DNA of 64,000 bases from Brachypodius melanocephalos (GCA_013398615.1 VZSR01000245.1:646205-710204); one strand, 5' to 3'; shown: positions 13,928-28,152, numbered from the stretch's first letter. The notes: a model not told the origin generated them from the letters alone. Numbers and translations are program-made.

Positions 13928-16900
13928 AGAAATACAAGGCATGTGTTTTAGATATAATTTACCTAGACAAAGTCCTTTTACCAGAATATCTTTTTATGTT
14001 GTTGTTTGTTTGTCTTACATTTTTTCTTAAAACATCTTTATCCTCCACTTGCAGAACAGTATTTCTTGGTTACGACAGAATGGAAAGATAAACGTCAGGG
14101 TGTTGTTAGTTCATAGAAAAGGTGGAATTTTTAACAATTTGGTTTGGCAAATGAGTGCATATGACTAGGATAGGTAATGCAAATATTTAGCTGTATGCTG
14201 GGCACAGGTGGGAGATAGAAAAAGCAGTTTAGATTATAAAGGTCTTAATCCATCTGCATAGAAACTTCCCATTCTTATCTCAACAGCCCAATTTTCTCTC
14301 CATCTGTTCCAAATAGTTCAAAACCCTGTCCCATTTAGCACAGAAATCACCAACCCATTGCTGTAAGCTATGAAAAATGATCCAAATGGCCTCACATGTC
14401 CTGTGTGGAGAAAAAAAAATAGCCCTGCGACTTGCAAACAGCCTGTCTCTGTCACACAGGTATGACATCATCTGACATCTCTGAGTTAACATCTTGCTGG
14501 ACTATTGTCTCATAAAAATATTCTCCAATTTTTTTACTGAAGTAATCTGCTTCTATTACAGAATACATCTTGCTCTTCTCCCATGGCCACAGAAACAGTC
14601 AAGATGCCTTAGGAATTACAAATGTGCAATTACTAAACTTTCAGGCTGTGAAAATGGATGGATGTGACACTAAATTGAGCCATGAAAAAAATAAAGGGAA
14701 ATGGCTGGAGAAGTGGGAGCACTTGCCGTAGATTAAATTTCTAATTCTTTGTTGGACAACAGCCTGGGGCTGCAGCCAGCCAAACAGCCTCCTCCTATGC
14801 CAGATCCAGCATCCATCCTCTATTCCAGCTTCCTTTTACAGGTTTAGTCTTTTCATATTGAACTCAGTTGCCAGCTACAGGAGTAATCTAATGTGGTGCA
14901 GAAGGGCATAAGCCTTTCGGAAAAGACAAGCACGTGAAAGAAAAAAAATTGTCAGTAAAGGGCTAATAATTTACACTGTAAACACAAACAGAACAGCAAG
15001 GCGGGGGAAGCTACCATTTTCTAGATTCTCCTTGGCTATTCAGATTGTTGCCACTTGTTAGAGCTCAACAAAAGAGTGGGCTGAGAAGACTGTGGTGGTT
15101 CTATTTCTGATATAACCATAGAAAAGAGAGACTTTTAGCCTATATTTCTCTTCAGTAGCAACCCTATGCGACCACCAGCTGTGGAAAATCCAGCCCAAGC
15201 ACTTTTCCTTTCCCTCCACATGCTGAATAAGTACTTGTTAAAGGCAAAGTGAGTGTGACTAGATATGCCAGGTTTTTCCAAGAGAGGAGAGGTCACGACT
15301 CTCAAAGCCCATGAGTCTGGGTCACATACTTGATCATCAAAATAATCCCCTTGTTGCCAAAGCCTGGGATTATGCAAACAGGGGGATGCTGGTAGTTCTG
15401 CTGCATCTGTAGTTACTCACGTAGACTGCAGCCCTTCACTGGGTGGCACCATAACACAGATGTCTGTCATTGCCATTTGTAGATATTCTGGTGCTATAAA
15501 TAGTAACACCAGCATGCAAACAAACGCAGCAAAGACCATTTGGTTTTGGAATTATCCCTTGTTTACCTATATTTACAACAACAGCTATTAACTGACATGA
15601 TACACTTTTGGTTGCAGAAATTCACAGAAGTATTTTACTGTGATGAAATAAATATATCTGGAGTCCCTGGACACCACCTGGAGACATGGAATGCAATGAA
15701 AATACAACCATATTTTATATAAACATTTAAAGAGCTGTAGGTCAAGTATTTTCTTTTTGTGATACACTTAACTTAAGTTAGCTAAAACCTATCAGAAAAT
15801 TCAGGTCTATTTCAAATACAGAAAATAATTGAAAATAATCACCTGGGCATTCTGATACTGACTTAGGTCCCAGAAATTATAGGACATGTTCCCTGCAGGA
15901 CATGTGAAGCAAACTACAGTATTTTCTCAAAGTTATAAGCAAGCTCTTGGCATTTGCATGACAGGAAATGAAGGTGGTCTGGATACAAGAGACCTGGAGT
16001 CAGACTGAGACATAAGCACCAAGTATCGCTGGCTGAAGTGAACCTCTGAAATTTCTCTGCATGACAATTGCAGGCTTGTGAAATTCCTGCAGCTACAAAT
16101 TTTCCTTCTGTCATGTCCTTTCCCTGGCTGGAGAATCAGTTTTCTGCAGGAAGCAAATTAATTTCACATCAAGAGTGACATCCTTCCACTCTCCCAGAAG
16201 GCACAGATTCTATGTGGGGAGACACCAGGGTCATTCTGATGAGCTGTTGAAAGACAGGTCAGGGAAGTCACTTGTAACTCACCAAACTGAAACCCGCAGA
16301 TCCAGAGATTATCCAGATTGTGCTTCAGGAAAGAAGTAAGGGGTGTCCAAGGGAGAAGCATATGCTGGGTCATGGGATGAGTGCTGCAGCACCAGCTGGA
16401 AGAAATCTGGCAGCAAACTTGAGGATAATCAGAATCTGCAGCTAAGGAAAAATAAAGAGTAGACTTTGCACAACAGAGAACACTGAGAGTAGATGTAATT
16501 ACCCCATCCTTATGTATCATTTATATAATACTAGAAAATTACTAACCAAAGAGGGGAAAACTGGAAAGAAAACAGCTGATGTCATGAGATTAATGTTAAA
16601 AAAGGTTAGAAAAAGAATTATGCTAAAGCATCAACTGAAAAGCTGATGTTGCAAAATTTTGCTCATTTGTCCTTACTTCTATATGAAAAGCTTGTTTTGA
16701 TTTTATTTCATCATCTTTTCACAGATTCATAGTCTATATCTGCAATATCTAAAACTTGCTGTTCCTGTTCTCACAGTGGAACTTTCCTTTGCAAATATTA
16801 GAAAGGTTGGAAAAGGTGTGTTTATGTGCCCTCTGCTGGAAATACAGCACTGGCAGCACTGGCAAAAAAAAATGGTTCCCCTCCACACAGAGATCAGCTT

Positions 16901-19543
16901 CATCATGGATTCAGCAGTTACACACCACACGGGCTGGATTTTGTTTAATGAACCTGGTCAAAATAAACTTTCTCTTAGTTGTTCAGTATTGACTTACTCT
17001 TCTGCATAAATGCTAGGATCCAAAAACTGGAGAAAATAAAAAGTGTCTCTGTGAAAATCAAGGAAATTATGCTCTAGAAAACCATTTAAGGGAAAGTTGA
17101 ATTATACTGTTAGAAATGGAACTAGTAAAATTTGCACTGCCACATTCACAGAGTCACTGTGTATACCAGCCATCCCCAGGACAGTGAGAAAGCAAAGGAC
17201 CTGCCAAAACCACTAAATATATCCAGCACCATTACTACACTTGCCCTTCTTCTGAACTAATTTCTCTCCATGATTGACATTATCAGAAAATGTTACTTCT
17301 CTTTAAGAATTTGCTTCTATTCCTTGACTTCAATCCATGATTTCTTGGGGTTTTTTTGAGGGAAGATTCACACAGGGATTCAATGATCTGACTGAAACAT
17401 ATATTTTTTCCAGCAGTTTAGCAATAACTTAATAGCTAAAATAATAGCAGTCATAAGAGAAAATATTTTCTTGCAGTCTTGCCGTGCTACTACTTTTTTT
17501 AAACCCAGGTTCAGCTGTGCTGCTGGGCGAGCATCTTAACCCAGAATTCTAGCTAGCATGGGAAAAACATGATTAGTTAAAGCTGGCAGAAACTATCCAC
17601 TAACTAACATGCAGATTGTATTCTAAAAATCATGCCACTTCTTTTGCCTGCCCTGCATTTAGCTCATCTCCTCCTATAAGCTGATTCAGACCAGCCAAAC
17701 CTCAAAGATCCCAGATGTTTTCCCAAAAGCAACCTTTAGGATTATGAGGCATATATGCTGCACTCTGTATGCATTTGACATTAATTCAGATCATCTGGGT
17801 GGCAGCAGATCTTCAGCATTCAGATGGTGTGGATTATCATCATGAAAAATGAAAAAACACTGCACTGGCCATTGCGCAGCAATTCTGGGCTTGGCTTCAC
17901 CTAGTGAGAGACTTCACCCTTTTTTGTGCTTTTTTTTCTTACTAAATGAAAACAACATCATATACAAAACTAACACAACTGTCTCCTATTTTTTTTCTCT
18001 ACAAGATGCTTTGATCTTGCTTGTCTTACATCTATAAAAGATTTTTTTTTTACAATTTGCTTTCCTCAAAGTAAAAGTCACACACACAACCCCAAGGAGG
18101 CTGTGACTGAATTGCATCCTATGGGCTTCGCTTTCATAACAAAATTTACACTGTAGAAACATAGGTTGGTAAAGACATTTAAATAAAACATTAGCCTGTC
18201 CTCTTCTACCTTTCATGCTGTTATTGTAAATTAATTTTTAATCAGTTCCTACCCCAGACACATGCCCCCCTTTAAACATATACTTATCACATACTGTTAA
18301 AAGCATTTCTAAAATGGCAATTTAAACACAGTACCAAAGCTGCCCCTTAGCAGCCCTCTAATTCACGTTTATCTCTGGTATCAGCTTCAACTATGGTGCT
18401 CTTCCTTTTTACAAGGTGCTAGAGGGGTATTTGAGCTGTGCTTTGGATTACAGTCCATTTCTGCCTTCTGAGCTTGCTGAAAGGGATTCTGTATCAAACA
18501 GGAGGCTTTCAGAGCTGCAAAGAGCAGCTGGGGATCTATCTACCACACATATTTTAGAAAGTTTATCCTAATATTTGATGTGTATCAAAACATACAAGTA
18601 TTTTAAAAAAACATCTTGCCACACTGCTACAAAGTTGGGTTGTGTTCTGTATGACTGAAGCTCTCTCTTACATAAAAGGAGAGGAAGAAGTGATTCCTAA
18701 AACACAAAAATGACAATAGACACAGCTAACACTGCTTAGCAAGTGTCTTTCCATTCTAAACTCTTCTGTTGCTTCTCATTGCTGGATTTTAGACATTTTG
18801 CCTTCATTTACCACTGAGTTGTCTGCATCAGACTAAAGATTTGGCTCTAGGTTTTTGTTGGGGTTTTTTGCAGAGGAGAGGGGAGAAGAGAAAAAAAGAA
18901 AAACCCAGGCAACCAAAAAGACAAAAAAAAACCCAAACCACACGGGATCTCAAAATCACCTTCTCATCTCTGCAAATTTATCTGTTTCACTGGAAAGTTC
19001 TAAAATCTCTACCTTTGAAATCAGTCCAGCTGAGAAGTATACTTTTGTAGGACTTGGTCATCACCAAAACCTGACTAAATCCTCCAAAAATCGTCACCAA
19101 TGCTAATTCATAAAAAATGCAATGGATTTTAGTGGTTGAATTTTCTGAGGATTCTCTCCCACACAGCATACGCCAGCACTTCCTACCAGGCAATGAAACC
19201 ATAAAAGCACCAGCTACAGACAAGGCTGCAACACCCAGGATGAGAATTCCCAGGAGTCACAGGGGAGCCTAAAGCCAAGGCTCCCCCAGGGTGTAAGGGG
19301 TACTTGGGGCTTCTGCAGTGTTTGGCTTTACAACTTGTGTATGAAAATATAAGTGCATTTTGCAAAAACATTTCTGTTTGATACTGTTATGATTTGTACT
19401 CTTATGATATTCTCTATCAGGCCAACTTCCACTGTAAATCTTTAGAGACTTACCATAGAAATGAACACTAACAAAATTAAATATTTCAGGTTAACAACTG
19501 TTTCAAAGCATCTAGGGTGAGGCTCAGCAGAGGATTTGGGGTC
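13928..19543. other. Intergenic desert, no gene recognised
   Basis: AT-rich sequence between the CR1 fragment and the probable LTR. The longest frame (118 codons, minus, 16,164-16,520) has no recognisable domain. A/C-rich low complexity occurs at about 18,890-18,945. Confidence 0.65.
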
Positions 19544-20108
19544 TGTTGGAAATGGTGAGACACAGAGACATTATAGATATGAATGTTTAGAGGGAAATTC
19601 TGAAAATATGAAGCCTGAAAGTAGAATAGAGATGAAGGCAGCCTTTGAGATGTGAGCAGGGCCAGCAGGAAGAAAGCTGTTAGCCAAAGGTGGATTAAGC
19701 AATAGCACACAAAGGAAGATCCAGGGACCCATGGATGGAGTCCCTTCAAGGTATCAGAGAAAAGATAGACTAGGGAGTGACCCTTAAGGTTTAGAATATA
19801 GAGTGATATGGTAATGTAGTAGTTCTTATAGGCTATATGCAAATGTAGTAGGATTTGTGTCCCGTATCAATTGGTTACTGTAGGTTAGAATATTCAATAG
19901 AGAAAGAGATAAAACTGTAAAGCAACAGGAAATACTCTCTTTGAACACCCCTCCTTGGACCACGCTTTGAGCTGGAGGCTGGCAGCTCAGAGCAGGGCCC
20001 TCTCACGCCCCATAGCCCCTGCAACAAACCTCATGTTCCACAGCACCCTGTCTCCAGAGAACTCTGTCCCATGCTGCTGCCATCGATACCCGCTCCCTTG
20101 CTTTAACA
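19544..20108. mobile_element. Probable solo LTR of an avian endogenous retrovirus
   Basis: A 565-bp block starts TGTTGG and ends TTTAACA, giving the TG...CA ends of an LTR. It is flanked by GGGGTC (19,538-19,543) and GGGGCC (20,109-20,114), a near-perfect 6-bp target duplication. It is more GC-balanced than its surroundings toward the right end, which reads like an LTR R-U5 region (CTTGGACCACGC, then CCTGCAACAAACCTC). No gag, pol or env sequence and no second LTR was seen. The family was not identified; the call rests on structure and general resemblance. Confidence 0.45.
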
Positions 20109-22214
20109 GGGGCCCAATGTAGATTTATTCTTAGGAACAAAGACATGAAGTATTTACTGAGACTGTTTATTACAGCAGTACATTTCTAAGCTACTGCCAA
20201 GAACGTCTGAAATCACATAATCACATAGCCAATGAAATCACATAAACACACAGCCAACAGCCATCCAACTTCTGACCTGATTATTTTTGGACCCAGGTGA
20301 TCATGTTTTTACATGCTGATTGTGTCTAGGAGGGGAAAGAACAATGTTAAGTAATTGTGACTGAGGCAGAAGTTGTACCCATTCAATTCATGATCAGCTG
20401 GCAAAAACTGATGGCACAGCACAGAATCAAGCATCATTAATCCCAGTTAATTACTTACCTCCAGTGCACACCCTGTACTTTAACTGTTACTGCTGTTCTA
20501 AAAGGAAAACTAAATAAACCCCAGAAGGATATGGGTTTCTGTAATGGCTTTTACAACTCCAGTTGACACAAGCTCTGTGCAGGCCATTTCTAGAGACTTA
20601 ACATCTTACTGACAAAACCGTAGATGTTGTGGATGGATGATATCTGCTAAGCCATCTGCTCTGTTTCATTGCCAAAGCAAAACTCTTCCTACTGCATATT
20701 TATTTGACTTTTACAGTAGTTTTAAATACTCTAGTGAATGGAACTTCCCCTGTTCCCCTGGGGAGGTTGGAATCACTACAGAATACTTTTTGTTGGGAGG
20801 ATGTTTTTCTGGTGTAAGGCCTAAGCTTCCCCTTTTTAATTGCATCCCAAGACCCTCCCTGACCTCCATGCATGTGCCAGTCTCTACATTTCAGCAGAGG
20901 GAAGAGAAGCTGTACACATCAAGGACTGATATACAAATGTTTTTAAAAGAGTAAAGACCGCAGACACAGAGGGTCTCAGACAAAATAGCATCTACCCTCC
21001 TCCCAGAGAATATCAGGACAATGGAGTCTCAAATTTCTCAGATATGGGCTAGAATTACTGCAACTACCTTATTCAACAGTTCTAGTAGGTGGAGACAGAC
21101 TACAGTTTCAGGGCACCAACCCTCCCTCACCCATATGAAAGCAGCAGCAGCCTATTTCTTGGCCAGAATCCCCGCCGAGGCACAGCAGGCAGGCAGCCCC
21201 CAGTCCTCCTGACTGTGAAGGGTGGAACAGGAGAGAATGCAGACAGAGAAAAGCTGGGCGGATCCCAGCCACCAGCCAGCCTTGTCTCACCACAGACCAA
21301 CAGCCGACCCAGTGTCCCTTTGCACGGGATGCTCAGACAGGTTCAAAATCACACCTCAAGTCCAGCATTATTGCCAGGCTGTCTGAAACTCTCCAGACAG
21401 CATTTTAGTGTACCCCTTTTGGTTTCTATTGTTACATGTCAACAATCCTCAAATCCGGAGTGCTGATAGAAGGATTTTGTACTGCTGTACGTCTGTACTG
21501 ACTACCTTTTGTTCTCCTCAAAACTGATTAAGATCTGATGTCTTTAATGTTTTCCCTCATTGCCTTTACATCTTTCCTTGTGCATAAGTTGTTCTCTGAT
21601 GTAAAAGACTTTGTTCTGTAATAAGGTTAACAACAACGGGTTTTACTCTTAATCAGGCTCCTACAACCTTGATAATTTGTAGGTTAGGTAACTGAGGTTA
21701 ACCATTACAAGATTCAATGTCTGGTTTTGCCCTGGTTTTTATAAGAGTAGCAGAACTCTTCTAGGCATTTAAATCTCACTGAACTTGTATACCTAAGTGG
21801 CATTTAAAACCAAATTGTTGATAATTGATAACTTTTCTGCATAGCCTTGGGCATTTTTGTGCTTTGATTTGTTTTGTTTTGTTTCCTCCTAGCAGATGAA
21901 GCTGACAAATGCAATTTCAGATAATTTCATTACAAATTGCCACTTTCACCATTTCTCACTGTTTCTAGTGGGAACATTGCTTGTTTTCAAGGAAGACAAT
22001 AGCCCATAGCAATACTGAGAAATATCATTAATAGAGGCATAAAGTTGATATATGTATTTTTAACAGTTTAGTACTGCGTCTGAGTACCACATACAGAGCG
22101 TCCATAAAAAAAAATCCTAGGAATCTGGGGCAATTACTGTCTCCAACGAGATTCCATAAGATTCAGTGGCACATTCTTTCCCTGCATACATATGGTTTTG
22201 TACCATATTTCTGT
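20109..22214. other. Intergenic, no gene recognised
   Basis: Contains the 25-bp duplication and a moderately GC-richer patch at about 21,085-21,470, open for 125 codons on the plus strand, unrecognised. TTTTGTTTTGTTT simple sequence lies near 21,870. Confidence 0.6.
20208..20257. repeat. Tandem duplication, 25-bp unit x2
   Basis: The unit beginning TGAAATCACATAATCACATA (20,208-20,232) is repeated at 20,233-20,257 with few differences. It lies about 100 bp to the right of the probable LTR. Confidence 0.85.
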
Positions 22215-22320
22215 CTTTACCAAAACATCGCACGGGACCACGTCGTCGCGCTCCGTAATTCCTCGCCTGCAGCGCGGGCAGCCCCGGATTCAGGGACCGG
22301 GAGGAAAAGCGCCCGTCCCA

Positions 22321-22335
22321 CCGCCAGGGGGCGGT
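22321..22335 (+). promoter_or_regulatory. Candidate CTCF binding site
   Basis: CCGCCAGGGGGCGGT matches the 15-bp CTCF core CCASYAGRKGGCRSY at 14 of 15 positions; the only mismatch is G for A at position 3. Written 5' to 3' in this sense the core is on the plus strand. It lies in a CpG island, a common CTCF setting. Binding is untested. Confidence 0.55.
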
Positions 22336-22374
22336 CACGCCGCGCCCGGGGAGCGATCGGCGGCACCGGGATCC

Positions 22375-22419
22375 ATCCCGATCAAGCCCGACCCATCCCG
22401 ATCCAGCCCGACCCATCCC
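22375..22419. repeat. 20-bp minisatellite, just over two copies
   Basis: ATCCCGATCAAGCCCGACCC (22,375-22,394) is followed by ATCCCGATCCAGCCCGACCC (22,395-22,414), one mismatch, then a partial third copy ATCCC. It is a GC-rich tandem repeat in the CpG island. Confidence 0.9.
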
Positions 22420-22520
22420 ACCCGCCCGCTCTGTGGGACTGGAAGCCGGCGAGGGCCGGTGGGATGCATCCCAGGGACACTTCCACTCCCTCCACTCCCG
22501 CAGCGCGGCTGAAAGCCAAG

Positions 22521-25500
22521 CTCAGAGTCACGGCGAGGGTTTGTTTGAGCCACTCTGACTAAAGCACCCAAGACCTGTAAGCGATATTAGCTCGGAAGTG
22601 AACTAATTAATCACTTGCTACCTGATTACACATTACTTAACCACAGGCTCAACAGCTGACTCTTCTTTTTTGTCTGGGTATGTAAGTTCACATCTACGTA
22701 CGGTCAAATTAACACTGCTTCTAGACAGAACACTGGAGGAGTGGGGGGGTAAACCAGGAGTGCCACAGAAACGGAGCAAGGTCTGCTGACAGCTCTTTCA
22801 GGTTCACAACTGGGGTAGGACCATCTTCCCCCGTCCAGGAGAGCAATGCCCTTCCCTCTATTTTCTCCCAAAATCAATGTTGTAAAAATACCCTCCTGCC
22901 AGCTCTTTTCTGCCCTACAAAGTGAGCAGTTTTCAATGGAAAGGGAGAACCAAATAAGACTAGAAGAAGTAGGGGGTGAGCACAGGCAGGTGGTGAAGGT
23001 GGGAGGAACAGGAAGGTGCTGGAGCAGTGGGATTTCCTGGAGCTGTCAGTACTGCTGAATCCTGGAGAAACCCTCTCCATGGCCTAGCTGCTGCTGGAAT
23101 ACTGAGATGTCAGAAGGCTGTAACAAAGATAAGGTGGTAGAAATTTTTGCATTGGGACAGGCACAGAACACACATCCACAGGAAAACACATTCCATTGCC
23201 CTCGGCAGTCACAGAGGAACCTGGGTTTAAATTAGATTTGTGGGCAGAAAACAATGAAAACAGTGAAAGTTCCTGTTTGCTATGTTGTCATATGCTGAGT
23301 TGATTGAATAAATTCTCTGCAATTTTTACAGGTGACAGGCTGCAAGCAAAGTACCAAACAAGAGAGACAATTAATTTCTAGTAGCACAGAATTTCCTCAG
23401 TTTTCACTAGCAAGTACCAAGAAGAACCAGGCAACGATTTCAGAGAGCATCTGTAGACAAATCCAAATGCAGGCAGGAACATTTCTCCTGCTTTTATTAG
23501 AAAACTGTCCCCATTAATAGCCACTATTTCTCATTCATCTGAGCTGACACTTAAAACAGCTTCTGATAGGCTGATTTCCTGCACAGTCTGCTTGCATTTG
23601 GAACAGTCCTGTGTACTCTCTTCACTAGTGTTTGTTAAAAGGGGGAGTTCTAATTAACTTTAAAAGACATTTTTAAAACTAGTAACATGATATATTCACA
23701 TAGACATTGTTTTTTTCTGTGCAAGGTTCTTTCTGTTCAAAGCTCTAAGATCATTTAGTTTATTCGTAAAAATTGTATATGCATGCTCACATCAAGTATT
23801 ATTCAATTAAAGAGAGTCCAGAGGGGAAAAATAAAAATCACTGGAGGTATAGGAAAAAAAATTACCTTTAAGGAATGATTACTTCCATAAGTTAGTCTAA
23901 ATACTAAGAGAATGAGGTGGCAGCCTGCCAGATTTTAAATACATAAAATTTTCCACAACTGCAAATGGAAGAGTAACTTCTATTGGCAAAGTAGATAGAA
24001 TAAGAAATGATGGGCTTAAATTGTAAAAAACGAATTTTGAGGATTTTAGTGGTAAGGATAGCAAAGTTCTAGGATAGATGGCCAAAAGAACTTGCAAATC
24101 TTCACCCACAAAGATGATACAAACAAGTCAAAAATGTCTCTAGGATGACCTTTTACACTCTTTAGGTTAAAGGTACAATGACATATTAGATTATTTTTCT
24201 ATCATCTTTTCTGTTATATGAATTTATGCAACACTAAGATTTTTGTTAAGTTTCTTAACTTACAGGTTTGTAGATCATGTTGACTGATCCCTAATAGAAC
24301 ATACAACAGTGTTTCGCCTGTGTCCAGTTATACTATAACCCCATGGAAATGCTCATTTTTCATGGACTTTCACTATTTTTCCTTCCATGCCTGGCAGAAT
24401 CAGGAAGGGCAGAGGCAGGTTCCAAAAACCAAAAGACAAACAGAAGTCAGGTTCCAGTAATCACCTAAGTTTAAGAATGAGCAAAACCACAACAGACTCA
24501 GAAGGGGTTCATCTTCCCCACAACCTGAGTTTCAAACAAAGATGCACACTCTGAGAGATTAAAGAAAAATAAAATGTATTTAAGTGGATAATCCTATTGT
24601 TCTTATGATGTGTGAAAGGCTTGAGACAGAAAGTTTTATCTGGCACAGATGGGTGCTGACCTCCTTGGCCCAGAGGAAAACCTTCAACTTCACCTCCTAA
24701 ACCAGTGGTTAACTGTTGCATCTCCTACAGGATGAGAGTTATGAGAACCTGGAATTACCTTTTTCATGTTTTATTAAGTACCAGCCCTTTCAGAGAAAGG
24801 ACCCCACCATTTGCAGTGCTCGTTCTCTACCTTAAATTGGAACAAATATTATTTCATAAAATACTTCTGTGCCTATGATATGAATCCCACTTCATGAGAA
24901 GAAACAGACCCTCACACAGCTGCCATTCACTTGTTTTGCTCTATTCTGGATTCTCAAGAATGAAAAAAATACTGCTTATTTTCTTGCTGATGCAGGCTGT
25001 CTGAGTTTGCTCAACCACAAATTCAGCAGGGTGGGGCTGAAATTTGGTTTTTCTAAACATCTCAGACTGTCATTCTGAAACTCACAGGCGTGATCAACTT
25101 TCCGGATTTCCCTTTCATGCTGGAGAGCAAAAACGCAGACGGCATGCAAGGAGCAGCGGAGGAAAAAGTAATAACTGCAACAATCATTCATTTTTCACAA
25201 TGGTTCCAACTTCCATCCAAACTCATGGTAAATCTTTCACTGACATCAAGAGTCCAAAGTCTGACCCAGAGCCAATGCCAATGTCTTAGGCTGTGTCCAC
25301 TTAGTGTCAGATGCAGATCTTGTCTAAGTGGCCTGAACTTGTATCAACTTTGGTGGAACTTCCACAACTTCCATTTGTTCCAAGAACAAATTCGATCTGA
25401 GTGTAGGATCTGCATTAAATGAGTATCATCCTTGCACTACTCCTGCAGTCTCCTTTCTGCTTTATGATGCTTTCCATTCATAGTCTCATTGCTAATTAAC

Positions 25501-28152
25501 TGTTGTATAAAAACAAAGTCTAAGCAAAAGTGCCTTTTAGAGACCAATCAGCAGTCCTGTGACAGACCACTAAACAAGGAATAATGGGGTGACACCTGAG
25601 TTGCTTAAAAAAACCAAAACCAACAAAATAAAACACTTATGAAAAGCAAAACAAAAAATACGAACTTTCATCCTTCTCCAGAAAGACAAGTAAACAGTTT
25701 AATTTCAACTTCCCTAGAACTTTACATACAAAAGCTTGCTTTTGAAATTCACAAAGAAACCACAAACGGAACTGTAGTAATGCCTCTGCAATCAAAACAG
25801 CTTTGGGTACATCTGCATGCCTGGGGGCAGATAAATTAGAGTATCTAGGGCTGGAGGGATGAAAGAGAAATCAAGTCCAGACAGCAGCTAGCCATGTTAG
25901 CACTGCTGAAACTTGTAAGCCACACAAAATATGGTACATTAGCTTAGGTTGCCTTGTGGTTACTCAGCTTTACAGCATGCAGGCTCAGCTGACCAGGTCA
26001 AAGCACAGAGGAGACATGTCTGCACTTGACGTACCTTCCATGTGAAAGGTAAATTAAATTCAAACACAAACCTCCAGAAACGTGTAGCTACAAATGGAAA
26101 GAAGAAGGGCAGCCTGTTCTTCTGGTCTTCTTTTGCTTTTCATCTAACTTACACTTCAAACTTCACCTTTGCAAACTAATAAATTCACCAGATACTGCGG
26201 CAGCGTTTTAGAGATTGCTGGGATCAAGGCAGACAGAAGTCCAAGCCTCTTTCCTAAATCACTCTCCAGATCAAGCTCGTTTAACTGAAATGCAAAGGCA
26301 CACACAGCCACTCAGAACGAGGAGTCAAAGGCAAATGACAGTGTTTACACTCTCCTCTCACATATCATCAGCGACAGAAACTGCTGTGCCTCAACCACAA
26401 CTAGTCAAACAGGCCAGACATTTCTTTGTAATGGACACAGCAGTAACACAGTCTGTGTGAGAGCGACTGCACCCCTGAGTAGCATCCTGACCACATGGGA
26501 AATCTGCTCATGAACCCCTCATGAAATATGTTTGCCACCATCTCTGTTAGACCAAAATTTTATTTAATTTGCAGGACTTACTTATCCTCCACAACCTCCA
26601 CCTTTGTCTAAAATTCCAAGCCTACCAGCAGGGTTAATGGCAGAGTACAACCAACTCTAGAGGCAGTCAGTTCACATAGTATTTCCAGGCCAGCATGCCA
26701 TGAGCCAGAGGGTCACAATCAGAACCAAAGCCAGCTCAGCAGCCAGCCACCCTAGAAGAGAACTGAGCAGAAACCTAAGACATGTTTGCTTCTCTCTCCA
26801 TCTAAGCAGTTCATTTTTGGCATCCTTTTCACACCTATAATCCAACAAAATGTAGGGATTACAGTATTTCCTGAATGTACAAGTTTTTCAAGCCTTTAAA
26901 GGCCATAAAGGCTCAGAACATGTTAAAGTCGTAATTACACTACTTCCAAAATCTTGGCACATGTGGACTTGCTTGATGTACCCACATGCTCACAGGGGAC
27001 AAAGCTTTTTTCAGTTTCCTGACTCCAAATAGGAGGTCTCACGCATGCAATTATACCAGTGAAAATCCTACTTCTGATTTGTGGGAACTCTTCCACTTTC
27101 AGTTTCATTAAATTATTGCCAAATTCTGATCACAATGAGGAAACACAGTTAAGGCACTTCAGCTGATTGATGGAAGGAGGGGGAATTCATGCTGGTGAAT
27201 TCTGACTGCCATTATTTTGAAGTTAATATTGTTTTTTTTCCTGACTCATTGTATTATAACAATGATATTCACTTAGAACGGAAGGAGCAGTTTTATTACG
27301 TTGATTTCCCATAGCAGAAAGAAAGTAGAGGCCACACAAAAGGCTCAGGCTGCAAGAGACACATATCAAAATGCCTTTAAATACATATAAAAATCCTTTG
27401 CTATTTGTTCAACTTCACTCTGAAGACAAGTGCATATCAGAGCCATATTAGCCTCATTTTATGCAGGAACACAGTCAAACAGGACAGAAAGCATGACCTC
27501 TAGGAATACTTACACGTTCTCCATTGTACCTGCATAACTTTGTTTGTTTGAAGTTCTTTCTATCCCTACAAATAAAGGCTTTGATTAAAGGAACCAGTCC
27601 CAAGGAATTTCTTCAAGAAGGATGATCAAAACAATGGTTATTTTATCAACAACATATCTGCATAAATGCACACAAGATCAACAAAGGCTAGTGTGAAGGT
27701 TGCTTGATAACCTGTGTGAGACAGCTGGGTCCTCTCCCCGAGCAAGCATTAATTTGTATCATAATTCCCAAGGTGTCAGGCTAGGGTGGCACCAGCCTGT
27801 TTTGTGTCTTGTATCTTGTGTCTTCAGTAACCTGTTCCCAGAAGGCTGCCCACAGGTGGATCAGAGATAACACTCAGGTAAGTTTGAAGGACCACAGGAA
27901 AGGCAAGACTGAAATAAACACTTTGTCTATGATCTGTGCCTCAGCTTTTGCACGTGTGCTCAATGAATTTTGTAATTAAACTCCAGCTACCCCGACTTCA
28001 TTACTCTGGCTTTAATTTCAAATAGCAGCATCTACTCTGCCTGCACTTCAGCAGGGGCACTGTCTTGTAGCCACAAATACTTACACCAGCACCCAAACAC
28101 ACCACTACTACTGTAAATCTACAAAGTTCTCACACAAACACCACAGCCCCCC
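22521..28152. other. Intergenic desert, no gene recognised
   Basis: AT-rich; short open frames only (maximum 110 codons, plus, 25,090-25,422, no domain seen). No known repeat was recognised. Confidence 0.65.

Larger units (their letters stand above)
22215..22520. promoter_or_regulatory. Small isolated CpG island
   Basis: About 300 bp of CG-dense DNA in an AT-rich desert, 12.6 kb beyond the likely S1PR1 3' end. It holds a near-consensus CTCF motif and a 20-bp minisatellite. A minus-strand GTAAAG at 22,220 could be a splice donor (exon side 22,221). No protein gene is recognised, so it may be a noncoding-RNA promoter, an insulator or a GC-rich relic. Confidence 0.6.

Noticed and set aside
28040..28060. 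CAGCAGGGGCACTG as a second CTCF site
   Set aside because: It breaks the invariant GG-C part of the core and sits in AT-rich DNA without other support.
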